Origin: Leucobacter sp. G161
Lineage (GTDB): Bacteria; Actinomycetota; Actinomycetes; Actinomycetales; Microbacteriaceae
Length of the DNA stretch: 64,000 nucleotides
Direction: 5' to 3'
NCBI RefSeq assembly: GCF_001482305.1
Contig: NZ_LOHP01000060.1
Coordinates: forward strand, 62,001-126,000
The translations under genes and the position numbers were made by a program. The notes under the pieces were generated by a model. The model saw nothing but the letters and a program-made list of their open reading frames with translations, had not been told where the DNA came from and did no database searches. How positions within the stretch are numbered: position 1 is the first letter of the stretch; every line of letters starts with the position of its first letter. Of this stretch, positions 49,568 through 59,106 are shown piece after piece.

Positions 49568-50407
49568 TTAGCCGATCGGTGGGCGCGCGCCGAGGTACGG
49601 GCCTTGGTTGCCCACCTCACGCGTGTTGACTCTCACGCCACGGTCGGTCGCGTCGAAGAGCTCCCTGGCCGCGAACCGGCCACCACCGACGGCGCCGTGC
49701 ACCCACGTGAAGCTGCTGCTGTCGATGGGCTCCTCGCCCCCGGCGATGAGCATGAGCTGCAACATGAGCAGCTCAGACAGCGTCGCATGTGGGCCGTGCG
49801 CATGACTGAGACCGACAAGTGCAGGCTTCTGGCCAGCTGGAATGAGCCGCAGCGTCCACTCCTGTCCGCCCGAGCGCACACTCGCGACGCCGCGCGGCAC
49901 CGCGTCGAGCTGGCCGAATTCTGCGACGACCTCGGGCGCAAGCACGAGGGGTGCGGCAAGCGAGAGCGGGCTTGCCGGTTGACGGGCGACCGTGCGGAAC
50001 AGGATCGTCCACCGCGCTGCACCGAGACCGTACGGCGCAGGGACGGGAACCAGGCTGGGGTCGGCCATCAGCGCACGCGCGAGTGTCGCGTGATCGACGC
50101 CCTGTTCCCAGAACGCCTCGGGTTCTGGGACCGTGAGTCCCGCCCAGCCGGCAACCGTGCTGGCGAGCGCGAACGCCCGCTCGAGACGGTCCGCTTCCTG
50201 CCCCTCGACGCCGGCGAAGGCAGCCCGGCCGAAATCGCCCTCCCGCGCGGCTCGTGCCGCGTCCTCAAGCAGCTGCTCAGCCTGACTCGAGGGCGGAACA
50301 CCGCCCGCTGCGTGCTGCGAATCAGCGAGTGCGCCGTCGAGCTCCTCCGCCAAGTCGGCGAAGAGCAGCCGCGCGAGCTGTGGGTGTTCCCCGGGTACTG
50401 ATGCCAT
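49568..50407 (-). CDS. Unknown protein of the MoxR/VWA module
   Basis: 279-residue protein with a strong GGAGGAAC ribosome-binding site. No family recognised. The first about 90 residues are helical and rich in Ala/Glu (LARLLFADLAEELDGALADS); the rest is mixed, with AARWTILFRTVA and a Gly-rich end (WVHGAVGGGRFAARELFD). No signal peptide or membrane segment. It follows the VWA gene by 45 bases, so it is probably the third member of that module. Confidence 0.7.
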   Translation of the reverse strand: MASVPGEHPQLARLLFADLAEELDGALADSQHAAGGVPPSSQAEQLLEDAARAAREGDFGRAAFAGVEGQEADRLERAFALASTVAGWAGLTVPEPEAFWEQGVDHATLARALMADPSLVPVPAPYGLGAARWTILFRTVARQPASPLSLAAPLVLAPEVVAEFGQLDAVPRGVASVRSGGQEWTLRLIPAGQKPALVGLSHAHGPHATLSELLMLQLMLIAGGEEPIDSSSFTWVHGAVGGGRFAARELFDATDRGVRVNTREVGNQGPYLGARPPIG

Positions 50408-50452
50408 GGTGGTTCCTCCGAGACTGAGCTTAGCGGGCCGCGTCGAACGCCG

Positions 50453-52360
50453 TCACTCGGTGATGCCGGCGTTCGTCACCAACTGTTCGAGCACGCCGGG
50501 AAGCTCCGCAGCGGTATCGAGCCGCATGCCGTCAGGGGCGAAACGTTTCGCGATGTCGTCGGTCCGAATGCCGATCCCGATCACCGTCACGCCCGAGTGA
50601 CGCAGCCGCGCGAGCTCGATGGCAGCGGCGTCGGCGTCGTTCGAGCCGCCGTCGCTCACGAGAATGGCGACGCGCCGCCGCGCGATTCCGCCCGCGCCAC
50701 CCGTGCCCCCGTTAGCGAGCCCGAACTCCCGCGCAGCGGCATTGAGCGCCGCGGCATCGTTGGTCGATCCCTGCGGGGAATGGATGGCGGCGTCGAGGGT
50801 GCGCCGAGCAAGATCGTCGAGCGCTCCGGCCAGCGGCTTCACCACGAGCGGCGCGGAGTCAAACACGATCAGCGCAGTCCGCAGGCTCAACTCAAGGTCG
50901 ATGCCCAGGGCACGCTCCTCGGCGGCAATGTCTCGCTCGACGCCGGCAAGCGCTTCCAACATGATGAGCGCCGCGGTAGCCGCGGCCTCCGCTGGCGGCC
51001 CCTGCATGGACGCCGAGCGGTCAATCAGGAGGACATAGTCGGTGCTCCCCTCCCGCCGGCTCTTACGCGGCCGACGCTGCCGTGCCAGGAACGCGCGGGG
51101 GCGTTCAACCCCGGCTGCCACGTCCGCGACGACACGCACGAGCGAGTCACGGTCAAGCAGATCCCCCTCGGCCTGCGGCAGCCGCGAGAAAGCACGTTCC
51201 TCCCGGACACGCTCCGAGACGATCTGCCGCCACACCTCACGCACCTGGTCGATACTCCTTGCGTGTTCGCGAGCACGCTCCCGGTAGTTGAGCAGCGCGG
51301 TCGCTCCCGAGCCACCCGTACCAAGCGCCCCGGCCTCGCGCGGGCGATCAGCATTGTCGTCGGGCTCATCACTCGCGATCATCTCGGGAAGCTCAAGCCC
51401 TTCCGCCCAGACGCCGGCGGCAGGAAGCGGCGTGGACAGCACCGTGCCCACGAAGCCCGCCTGCTCCGCGGCGAACAGATCGGCGCCCTCAGAGCCCTCA
51501 CGCTTATCACCGGCGCGAGCCGCCTCCGTCTCACCGTCGGTGGTGGCGTCCCCGCCCTCACCCCCGTCAGCTGCATCCTCGTCCGCGCTACCTCCCGCGG
51601 AGTCAAAGCCGGCCTGCTCATCGCCCGCATCATCCTCCGGTTGGCTGCTCCCGCGCTCGCCGCCAAGATCGGCCTGCAGGCCCCGCTCGCTCGCATCGAG
51701 CGCGAACAGCCGCTCGTACGGGGGCGCAAGCAGTCCGAAGGCTCGCTCGAAACGCTGCATGGGTGACCGCCGCGGATCGGCGGACACCGCAAGCAGCAGT
51801 GCCCCGGCGGTCTCACCGGACACGCCATCAAGCGCGGCGAGCTCGGCGCGCACCTCGGGCGCGAGCGATGCAACGTGCTCGGGCACTGCGGGCACCCCAC
51901 TCGCCCAGCGCAGCGCCACGGTGTTGAGCACCGCTACAATCCACTGCAGGTGTCGCGGTAGCTCCCCGGGCGCGCTCGCCGTCTGTGCGACCACGGCACG
52001 CGCGATCGGAAGCCGCAAGCTCGGCATGACCGCAAGCAGCTCCCCCGCGGCCAGCACACGATCCACCGCGGCGAGCAGCGGCTCTAGCCGCGGAGTGTGC
52101 GCACTCAACGCGAGCCTGCGTCGGCGTCGCGCAGGCGCAACACGCACTTCGCGCACGGACTCCCACAGCAGCAGCAGCACGCGAGCGACCATCTCATCGT
52201 CAGAGAGCCGCTCGTCAGACACCACCTGCAGCCCAACGTGCGCCACACCATCGCGGACCCACCACTCGGCGCCCTCGTGCAGCTCAACGGGCACACCCAC
52301 CACAGCGGCCGCAGCCGCAATAGCCCCGCGAACCCCAGACTCGCCATGCGCGTGCACCAT
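50453..52360 (-). CDS. VWA-domain protein paired with a MoxR ATPase
   Basis: 635-residue cytosolic protein. The start at 52360 is placed by TAGTGT seven bases upstream; the longer frame overlaps the divergent neighbour. Residues 1-230 are a helical Ala/Arg/Leu-rich region with its own repeat-like pattern. About 235-305 is a strongly acidic, Gly/Asp/Glu-rich linker. The C-terminal VWA domain (about 441-635) has an intact MIDAS: DRSAS (Asp447), the Thr in GSTNDA and the SDGG aspartate. This is the usual client- or partner-binding half of a MoxR-VWA chaperone pair. Confidence 0.85.
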   Translation of the reverse strand: MVHAHGESGVRGAIAAAAAVVGVPVELHEGAEWWVRDGVAHVGLQVVSDERLSDDEMVARVLLLLWESVREVRVAPARRRRRLALSAHTPRLEPLLAAVDRVLAAGELLAVMPSLRLPIARAVVAQTASAPGELPRHLQWIVAVLNTVALRWASGVPAVPEHVASLAPEVRAELAALDGVSGETAGALLLAVSADPRRSPMQRFERAFGLLAPPYERLFALDASERGLQADLGGERGSSQPEDDAGDEQAGFDSAGGSADEDAADGGEGGDATTDGETEAARAGDKREGSEGADLFAAEQAGFVGTVLSTPLPAAGVWAEGLELPEMIASDEPDDNADRPREAGALGTGGSGATALLNYRERAREHARSIDQVREVWRQIVSERVREERAFSRLPQAEGDLLDRDSLVRVVADVAAGVERPRAFLARQRRPRKSRREGSTDYVLLIDRSASMQGPPAEAAATAALIMLEALAGVERDIAAEERALGIDLELSLRTALIVFDSAPLVVKPLAGALDDLARRTLDAAIHSPQGSTNDAAALNAAAREFGLANGGTGGAGGIARRRVAILVSDGGSNDADAAAIELARLRHSGVTVIGIGIRTDDIAKRFAPDGMRLDTAAELPGVLEQLVTNAGITE

Positions 52361-52367
52361 ACCCACC

Positions 52368-52373
52368 ACACTA
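52368..52373 (-). promoter_or_regulatory. -10 element TAGTGT, leaderless VWA gene
   Basis: TAGTGT on the minus strand ends seven bases before the VWA ATG at 52360. It is back to back with the MoxR -10 element nine bases away. Confidence 0.5.
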
Positions 52374-52381
52374 GCGAGTGA

Positions 52382-52387
52382 TAGCGT
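52382..52387 (+). promoter_or_regulatory. -10 element TAGCGT, leaderless MoxR gene
   Basis: TAGCGT ends six bases before the MoxR ATG at 52394. The whole divergent gap is only 33 bases, so the two promoters must share or compete for polymerase. Confidence 0.5.
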
Positions 52388-52393
52388 GACCGT

Positions 52394-53818
52394 ATGCTCC
52401 CGTTCGACGCACACCCGGTTCTCGCGGAGGCCGTAGAAGTACACCGGGAGCTCACGCGCACCCGCCGTGTTGCCCGTTCCTCCGACTCCCCACGCGCGGC
52501 GCTCGCCGCCGACGCCCAGCGCGCACTCGCTGCCCGACTTGCAGCGCTGCATGCTGACCCAGAGACTGGGGAGATCCTCGACCGTGCGCTCACTGAGCGC
52601 GCGGCGCTGCTCCGAGCCGCGGTCGAAGCTTGGCGGATCACGCTCGCGCAGCGTGAACTCCGTGAGCAGGCAGCCGCAGTGGCGACGGATGCGGCCCGGG
52701 AGCATCGCTCACTCATTCAGGCAGAAGAGCTCCTCATCGGTAACCTGCGAGCGCAGGCAGATCGGTTCGGTGAGCGCCGCAGCGCGCTCCTCGCCGAACG
52801 TGTCGACACCGAGGCAACCCGCGACGACCTCCTTGCGGCGCTCGGCGCGCTACGCGTCAGGGAGGCGCGCACACAGTTGCGGCGAGGGCTCCTCCTCACC
52901 GGCCAGATGCGCGACATCATCGCGGAGGCGCTGCCCGCGCTGACGCGTGGCGAGCCGCTGCTGCTGCTCGGGGAGACCGGCGGAGCGAAGACCGCGCTTG
53001 CTGAGTACCTGTCGCGGGTGATGCTCGGACGTGAGCCGGAGCTCGTCTCGGGCTACGGTGACATCACGAGCTCACAGCTCATCGGCAGTCACGAACTGCG
53101 TTCCGATCAGGGCGCCACGGTGAGCGTGTTCGTCGCTGGCCCACTGCTGCGCGCCATGACCGAGGGGCGCCCTGTCATCCTCGACGAGGTGAACGCGATG
53201 CCGGCAGAGTTCCTGAAGCGGCTGAACCGGATCCTGCAGCTGCGCCCCGGCGATCGCTTCGCGGTGCAGGAGAACAGTGGCATCGCGATCACCATCGAGC
53301 CCGGGTTCGCGATTCTGGCCACGGCGAACGAGCAAACACCCCATCGCTATCGCGGGATCGACCGCATGAGCGCGGAGCTCGTGAACCGCTTTGGCGCGAA
53401 CAGTTACCGCGTCCACTACCCCGACGCCGGCCTCTCGTACGCCGATGTGCCGCGCGAGAACGCGCTGCTCGCGGCGGCCTCGATTGCGGACGCTGCGGGC
53501 GCGGTGCCGCTCTCCACCGACGAACTTGAACGTGTCGCACGTGCGGCGTTCATCAGCCAGCAGGTGTTCGCCGGCTCGCACGGCGAGGGCTTCAATACGT
53601 TCGTCTCCACCGAGCGCGAGATCGACGGCAGGCCGGGGCTTGAGGAGTCCGTGCTCGCCCCGCGCACCCTCGTTGCGATCGTGCAGAAGGTGGCGGGCAG
53701 CGGCGGTCAGGTTTCGCTCGATCACGCCCTCCGGCGATTCGTCGACGGCGTCATGCACGCGGAGGATCGCCAGGTACTCGCGCTGATTCTACGGTCCCAG
53801 GGATTTCTCGCCGGGTAA
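52394..53818 (+). CDS. MoxR-type AAA+ ATPase with long coiled-coil N-terminus
   Basis: 474-residue ATPase. Residues about 1-165 are an Arg/Glu/Ala-rich coiled coil, unusual for MoxR proteins, which normally begin near the P-loop. Then Walker A GETGGAKT (193-200), Walker B VILDEVN (261-267), sensor 1 ILATANE and sensor-region arginines, with an AAA lid domain to the C-terminus. Read divergently from the VWA protein. MoxR-VWA pairs act as maturation or remodelling chaperones; the client is unknown here. Confidence 0.88.
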   Translation: MLPFDAHPVLAEAVEVHRELTRTRRVARSSDSPRAALAADAQRALAARLAALHADPETGEILDRALTERAALLRAAVEAWRITLAQRELREQAAAVATDAAREHRSLIQAEELLIGNLRAQADRFGERRSALLAERVDTEATRDDLLAALGALRVREARTQLRRGLLLTGQMRDIIAEALPALTRGEPLLLLGETGGAKTALAEYLSRVMLGREPELVSGYGDITSSQLIGSHELRSDQGATVSVFVAGPLLRAMTEGRPVILDEVNAMPAEFLKRLNRILQLRPGDRFAVQENSGIAITIEPGFAILATANEQTPHRYRGIDRMSAELVNRFGANSYRVHYPDAGLSYADVPRENALLAAASIADAAGAVPLSTDELERVARAAFISQQVFAGSHGEGFNTFVSTEREIDGRPGLEESVLAPRTLVAIVQKVAGSGGQVSLDHALRRFVDGVMHAEDRQVLALILRSQGFLAG

Positions 53819-53840
53819 CGCCCCACCAGAGACATGCACT

Positions 53841-53880
53841 TCGCACACTGACGCCGTGAGATAGTGCGAATCGCACACTG
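53841..53880 (+). promoter_or_regulatory. Candidate operator of the permease-HyuA-DUF917 operon
   Basis: TCGCACACTG occurs twice in direct orientation (53841-53850, 53871-53880), and the second copy overlaps a perfect palindrome GTGCGA-A-TCGCAC (53864-53876). Located 60-100 bases before the permease start. The natural candidate ligand is the PucR protein at the other end of the island. Confidence 0.55.
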
Positions 53881-53941
53881 CCGTGGCGCGCATTCGAACG
53901 TAGCCTTGCGGAGACCCACTCCTCCCAAGGCAAGGATGCTC

Positions 53942-55273
53942 ATGGCCAGCAGCACGCACGGCGACGACTTCGCCCTCACGAGAGTGCCCCAGGCCTCTCG
54001 CAAACACTGGTTCGGAATCGCAGTGCAGCGATTCGGCCAGGTCTCCGCACTCTCGCAGTTCTTGCTCGGAGCGACCCTCGGGTACGCGATGACGTTCGGG
54101 GACGCGGTGCTCGCGTTTCTGCTCGGTTCGATCATCCTCGAAGTCGTCATCGTCTTCGTCGGTCTCATCGGCCAGCGCGAAGGCCTGAACACGTCGCTCC
54201 TCGCCCGCTGGACAGGTTTCGGTGAGGTCGGGGCAGCGCTCGTTGGCCTGGCAATCGGCATTAGCCTCATCGGCTGGTTCGGAATCCAGTCCGCAATCTC
54301 CGCGCAGTCGCTCGACAGCCTCATGCCCGGCGTCTTCCCGGTGTGGGTCTGGAGTCTGCTCTTTGGGCTTGCGGTCACCGCGATCGTCGCCTTCGGGTTC
54401 AAGGGCATGCAGTTGCTCGCGAACGTCACGGTTCCGCTGTTCCTTATCCTCGTTGGCTGGTCTGTCATCAGCGAGCTCTCCAAGCACGACATCGGCGAGC
54501 TCATGACCGGCCCGCCGCCCGGTCCAACCATGAGTGTCGGGGCAGGCACGGGCATCGTCGCCGGTGGCCTCATCGTCGGCGCGATCATTTCAGCAGATAT
54601 GACGCGGTTCAACCGCAGCGGCGCCGACGTCGTCAAGCAGACCGTCGTTGGCGTGACACTCGGTGAGTTCGTCATCGGCCTCTCCGGCGTGCTGCTTGCG
54701 CACGCGACCGCGAGCGGCGACATCGTCGCCATCATCACCACCTCTGTCGGCTTCGTCGGCCTCCTCATCGTCATCACCGGCACACTGAAGATCAACGACT
54801 GGAACCTTTACTCCTCGACGCTCGGGCTCGTGAATTTCATCTCGACGGCATTCGGCAAGAACCTGAACCGGGTCACCACGACAATCGTCCTCGGCGTTGT
54901 CGGTTCGGTACTCGCTGCCGCAGGCATCCTCGGTCAGCTCACCGGCTTCCTGACCCTGCTCTCGGTCGCGTTCCCGCCCATCGCAGGCATCATGGTCGCA
55001 GAGTACTTCATCGTGAAGCGTTGGCGGCCCGAGCTCGAGTCATCGCGCGCCGAGGGTCGCCTTCCCGTCACCGCGCCACGAGTGGTCCCCGCGACGATCA
55101 TCATTTGGATCGCTTCCTCGGTCGCTGGCTACTTCATCACCTGGGGCATCCCCGCAGTGTTCTCACTGCTCATTTCCATGGTGCTCTACGTCATCGCAGG
55201 CAAGCTGGGCTGGGTACGCGCGATCGGCTCGGTCCGCACCAGGCAGCCAGAGGACGCCGGCGAGTCCGCGTAG
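53942..55273 (+). CDS. NCS1-family permease (CodB-like)
   Basis: 443-residue transporter with 12 predicted helices, of the cytosine/purine/hydantoin NCS1 family (LGATLGYAMTFGDAVLAFLL, IISADMTRFNRSG). Start 53942 with AAGG six bases upstream. It opens the catabolic island and is followed 52 bases later by the HyuA-like gene, so the imported compound is probably the substrate of those enzymes: a pyrimidine, hydantoin or related cyclic amide. Confidence 0.87.
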   Translation: MASSTHGDDFALTRVPQASRKHWFGIAVQRFGQVSALSQFLLGATLGYAMTFGDAVLAFLLGSIILEVVIVFVGLIGQREGLNTSLLARWTGFGEVGAALVGLAIGISLIGWFGIQSAISAQSLDSLMPGVFPVWVWSLLFGLAVTAIVAFGFKGMQLLANVTVPLFLILVGWSVISELSKHDIGELMTGPPPGPTMSVGAGTGIVAGGLIVGAIISADMTRFNRSGADVVKQTVVGVTLGEFVIGLSGVLLAHATASGDIVAIITTSVGFVGLLIVITGTLKINDWNLYSSTLGLVNFISTAFGKNLNRVTTTIVLGVVGSVLAAAGILGQLTGFLTLLSVAFPPIAGIMVAEYFIVKRWRPELESSRAEGRLPVTAPRVVPATIIIWIASSVAGYFITWGIPAVFSLLISMVLYVIAGKLGWVRAIGSVRTRQPEDAGESA

Positions 55274-55325
55274 CCCCCGTAGCTTCACCCACACGTTCCG
55301 CATCACCCCTCAGAAAGCACACACC

Positions 55326-56879
55326 ATGCATATTGGCATCGACGTCGGCGGCACCAACACCGACGCAGCGCTCATGGACGGCAACCGCACCCTCGTCGGC
55401 ATCAAGCACTCGACGACGCCGGACGTCACCGACGGCATCATCCAGGCCATCGCCGGGCTCCGCGCACAGCACCCATTCAACGGAGCAGACATCACCGCGG
55501 TGATGATCGGCACGGCGCACTTCATCAACGCACTCGTCCAGGCCAAGCGCCTCGCGCCTACCGCCGCGCTGCGACTGGGGCTGCCTGCCACCCAAGCCCT
55601 GCCGCCGCTCGTCGACTGGCCGGAGACGTTGAAAAGCGCGATCGAGGCGCGCAGCTATCTCGCGCACGGCGGCTATGAGTTCGACGGTCGACCGATCAGC
55701 CCGCTCGACCCGGAAGAGCTGCGGGCACACGCGGCCGACATGCAGCGGCACGGCATTCGGTCGGTCGCGATCTCATCGGTCTTCAGCCCGGTGAATCACG
55801 ACCTTGAGGTCGAGGCCGCGCGGCTCGTTGGTGAGGTGCCCGGCGACGGGGTTGCGATCTCGCTGTCCCACGAAATTGGGCGGATCGGTTTGCTCGAGCG
55901 CGAAAACGCTACCGTCATCAACGCCGCGTTGCGGGAACTCGCGTCGGAGATTGTCGACGGGCTAACGGCCGCCGTGCGCGCCGAGGGCATCGACGCGCCG
56001 ATCTTCCTGAGCCAAAACGACGGCACGCTCATGGACGAGGACTACGTGCGCCGCTACCCGGTGGCAACGTTCGCGTCTGGACCAACAAACTCGATGCGGG
56101 GCGCGGCCCTCACCAGCGGGCTCGACACCTGTGCGGTGATCGACGTTGGCGGCACGACCGCCGACGTCGGCCTGCTCATCAACGGTTTCCCCCGTGAGAC
56201 GGCGAACGAGGTGAAGGTCGCGGGCGTCCGTACGAACTTCCGCATGCCCGACGTACTGTCGCTCGGCATCGGCGGCGGCAGCATCGTGAACCTCGAGACT
56301 GCAGAGGTCGGCCCCGAGTCGGTCGGTTACAACCTCGGCACTGACGCACTTGTCTTCGGCGGCACGACGCTCACGGCGACCGACGTTGCCGTTGCAGCCG
56401 GCCGGGCAAACATCGGCGATCCCGCACGGGTTGCCCATCTCGATCCCGCATTCGTTCAGCGAGTGCTCGACCGGATCGCGGAGCGGGTAGCCGAGGCAGT
56501 GGACCGGATGCGGACCTCGCCCGACCCGATCCCCGTCGTCGCCGTCGGCGGCGGATCCGTGCTCCTCCCCGACGTACTACCGATTTTTGGTGCGGTCTCG
56601 AAGCCCGAGAACTACGCCGTCGCCAACGCCATCGGCGCTTCGATCGCGCAGGTTGGCGGAGAGATCGACAAGGTCTATTCAATTGCGCCGGGTCAGCGCG
56701 AGGAGACCCTTGCAGCGGTGCGCGGTGAGGCGATCGAGAAGGCGATCGCCGCCGGAGCGAAGCCCGATTCGGTGTCCATTATCGATTTCGATGAGGTGCC
56801 GATTCCGTACCTGCCGGGGAACGCCACACGCATTCGCGTGAAGGCTGTCGGCGACCTGAGCATGGGGGCGTCACTGTGA
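55326..56879 (+). CDS. Hydantoinase/oxoprolinase-family protein (HyuA-like)
   Basis: 517-residue ASKHA-fold ATPase-type hydrolase. N-terminal phosphate loop GIDVGGTNTDAALMDG, the middle DVGGTTADVGLLINGFP and IGGGSI, and VGGGSVLLPD near the C-terminus are typical of the HyuA half of ATP-dependent hydantoinases and oxoprolinases. There is no HyuB partner; its ATGA overlaps the first DUF917 gene instead, suggesting those proteins replace or complement HyuB. Substrate unknown. Confidence 0.85.
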   Translation: MHIGIDVGGTNTDAALMDGNRTLVGIKHSTTPDVTDGIIQAIAGLRAQHPFNGADITAVMIGTAHFINALVQAKRLAPTAALRLGLPATQALPPLVDWPETLKSAIEARSYLAHGGYEFDGRPISPLDPEELRAHAADMQRHGIRSVAISSVFSPVNHDLEVEAARLVGEVPGDGVAISLSHEIGRIGLLERENATVINAALRELASEIVDGLTAAVRAEGIDAPIFLSQNDGTLMDEDYVRRYPVATFASGPTNSMRGAALTSGLDTCAVIDVGGTTADVGLLINGFPRETANEVKVAGVRTNFRMPDVLSLGIGGGSIVNLETAEVGPESVGYNLGTDALVFGGTTLTATDVAVAAGRANIGDPARVAHLDPAFVQRVLDRIAERVAEAVDRMRTSPDPIPVVAVGGGSVLLPDVLPIFGAVSKPENYAVANAIGASIAQVGGEIDKVYSIAPGQREETLAAVRGEAIEKAIAAGAKPDSVSIIDFDEVPIPYLPGNATRIRVKAVGDLSMGASL

Positions 56880-57982
56880 GCTGGACAATTACCGTCGACG
56901 ACATTGACGACCTCGCGCGAGGCTCAGCCGTACTCGGCACGGGTGGCGGTGGTGACCCCTACATTGGTGGCCTGCTCGCCAAGGAGGCGCTCAGGCGCCA
57001 CGGTGACGTGACTGTCGTTTCACTCGACGAACTCCCCGACGACGCGGTCGTCGCGTGCGTATCGATGCTCGGCGCCCCGACCGTGATGGTCGAGAAGCTA
57101 CCGAGTCTCGACGAGGTCATGCGCCCCGTCCGCGAACTCAGCGAACACTACGGCCGGCCCATCACGCACATCATGTGCATCGAGGTGGGCGGGGTGAACT
57201 CCACCATCCCGATCGCAGCGGCCGCGGCTACCGGGCTTCCTGTGCTCGATGCTGATGGCATGGGCCGCGCGTTCCCCGAGCTACAGATGGTGCTGCCGAC
57301 GCTCTACGGCGTCACGTCCTCGCCGCTGGCGTACTCTGACGAAAAGGGCAACGTTGGGGTGCTCCGCACCATTGACAACGCATGGGGAGAGCGGATCATT
57401 CGAGTTGCCGCGGTTGAAATGGGCTGCTCAATCATGCTCTCTGGCTTCCACATGTCAGGTGCAACCGCGCGCAAGGCACTCGTCCGTGACTCGCTGTCGC
57501 TCTGCATGAACGTTGGTCGGGCAATCGTTGATGCCCGCGCAGACAAGGTCGATGCGGTTGAGCGCGCGACTGACATTCTGGGTGGCCGTGTCCTGTTCGG
57601 CGGCAAAGTGACCGATGTGGAACGCGCCACCACCGCAGGCTTTGCCCGCGGGCGTGCGACGATCGAAGAGGGCGGCAGCACCCTCGTGCTGTCGTTCCAA
57701 AACGAACACCTCATCGCCGAGCTTGACGGCCGCGTGCTTGCGACGACACCCGATCTCATCATGGTGCTCGACCACGAGAACGGGGAGCCTATCACGACCG
57801 AGGGGCTCAGGTACGGACAGCGGGTGCGGGTGATCGCGGCGCCCGCCGATGAGCGGTGGCACTCCCCCGCCGCGATCGAGATGGTCGGGCCACGGTACTT
57901 CGGCTACGACCTCGATCCGCACCGCTTCGATGGTACCGTGCGCGCGGGAGCCGCGATCGCTGACGCAGAGTCAGTATCGTGA
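56876..57982 (+). CDS. DUF917 protein, copy 1
   Basis: 368-residue DUF917 (S-methyl-thiohydantoin desulfurase-like) protein. N-terminal DLARGSAVLGTGGGGDPYIG and the central IPIAAAAATGLPVLDADGMG, RAFPEL are family hallmarks; a beta-rich C-terminal domain follows (EPITTEGLRYGQRVRV). GTG start overlaps hyuA by four bases and its own stop overlaps copy 2. Very similar to copy 2 in layout. Confidence 0.85.
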   Translation: MSWTITVDDIDDLARGSAVLGTGGGGDPYIGGLLAKEALRRHGDVTVVSLDELPDDAVVACVSMLGAPTVMVEKLPSLDEVMRPVRELSEHYGRPITHIMCIEVGGVNSTIPIAAAAATGLPVLDADGMGRAFPELQMVLPTLYGVTSSPLAYSDEKGNVGVLRTIDNAWGERIIRVAAVEMGCSIMLSGFHMSGATARKALVRDSLSLCMNVGRAIVDARADKVDAVERATDILGGRVLFGGKVTDVERATTAGFARGRATIEEGGSTLVLSFQNEHLIAELDGRVLATTPDLIMVLDHENGEPITTEGLRYGQRVRVIAAPADERWHSPAAIEMVGPRYFGYDLDPHRFDGTVRAGAAIADAESVS

Positions 57983-59094
57983 GCTGGACGCTCACCGCGG
58001 AGGATCTCCCGGATCTCGCCCGAGGCGCGACGCTCCTCGGCACGGGCGGCGGCGGCGACCCGTACATCGGTCAGATGCTCGTGCAGCAGGTGCTCGGCGA
58101 CCGCGGCATCACGATCCTCGACCCCGACGAGCTCGCTGATGACCTGTTCGTGATCCCGACCGCCCAGATGGGCGCGCCGACGGTCATGGTTGAAAAGATT
58201 CCGGCCGGCACGGAGCCGCTCGCGGCCCTCCGCACGCTCGAGGCACACCTCGGGCGGCAGGCAGATGCGACCATGCCAATCGAGTGCGGGGGCATCAACT
58301 CGATGATCCCGCTCATTGTCGCTGCGGAGTCCGGCCTCCCCGTGGTCGATGCCGACGGCATGGGGCGCGCGTTCCCCGAGCTCTCGATGGAAACGTTCGC
58401 CGTCTACGGTGTGCAGGGCTCACCGCTCGCCCTCGCTGGCGAGCGTGGCGAGCACGTCATCATCGACACCGGCTCCGACAACCGGCAGATGGAGTCGTTT
58501 GCGCGCGCGATCACGATTCGGCTGGGCGGTGTCGGCCACATCGCCGAGTACGCGATGAGCGGCGCCGATGTACGCCGCACCGCGGTGCCACGCACGCTGT
58601 CGATGGCGCTCAACCTCGGCCGGGCGATCCGCGTAGCGCGCGAGCAGCATCGCTCACCGTTCGCGGCGATCGCTGACACCCTGGCGCCGACGCTGTACTC
58701 CCACGTTCGCGAGCTCCACGTTGGCAAGGTGGTCGATGTCGAGCGGCGCACGACCGAGGGCTTCGCACGCGGCCGCGCGGTCATCGCCAGCGAGGAGGGC
58801 GAGGGCGAGCCGGTCGAGATCGCGTTTCAGAACGAAAACCTCACCGCCTATCGGGGAGCGGAACTGCTCGCAATCGTGCCAGACCTCATCTGCATCGTCG
58901 ACCATGAAACCGCCGAACCCATCACGACCGAGGGGCTCCGCTACGGTCAACGCGTGCGCGTTCTCGGTATATCGACGCCAGCGCTCATGCGCACGCCGGA
59001 GGCGCTCGACACGTTCGGCCCGAGCGCTTTCGGACTCAGCGAAGCCTTTGTCCCCGTTGAGACGCTCGGAGGGGGCGCTGTCGAGGGAGCGTGA
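57979..59094 (+). CDS. DUF917 protein, copy 2
   Basis: 371-residue paralogue of copy 1 with the same DLARGATLLGTGGGGDPYIG, LPVVDADGMGRAFPELS and EPITTEGLRYGQRVRV blocks. GTG start overlapping copy 1. The pair probably forms a hetero-oligomer or acts on successive intermediates; inference from tight coupling. Confidence 0.85.
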   Translation: MSWTLTAEDLPDLARGATLLGTGGGGDPYIGQMLVQQVLGDRGITILDPDELADDLFVIPTAQMGAPTVMVEKIPAGTEPLAALRTLEAHLGRQADATMPIECGGINSMIPLIVAAESGLPVVDADGMGRAFPELSMETFAVYGVQGSPLALAGERGEHVIIDTGSDNRQMESFARAITIRLGGVGHIAEYAMSGADVRRTAVPRTLSMALNLGRAIRVAREQHRSPFAAIADTLAPTLYSHVRELHVGKVVDVERRTTEGFARGRAVIASEEGEGEPVEIAFQNENLTAYRGAELLAIVPDLICIVDHETAEPITTEGLRYGQRVRVLGISTPALMRTPEALDTFGPSAFGLSEAFVPVETLGGGAVEGA

Positions 59095-59106
59095 CACGCT
59101 GGCGGG

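Noticed and set aside
53722-54795. Minus-strand 357-codon frame opposite the permease
   Set aside because: Antisense of a membrane-protein gene; biased Ser/Pro/Met content and no motif.
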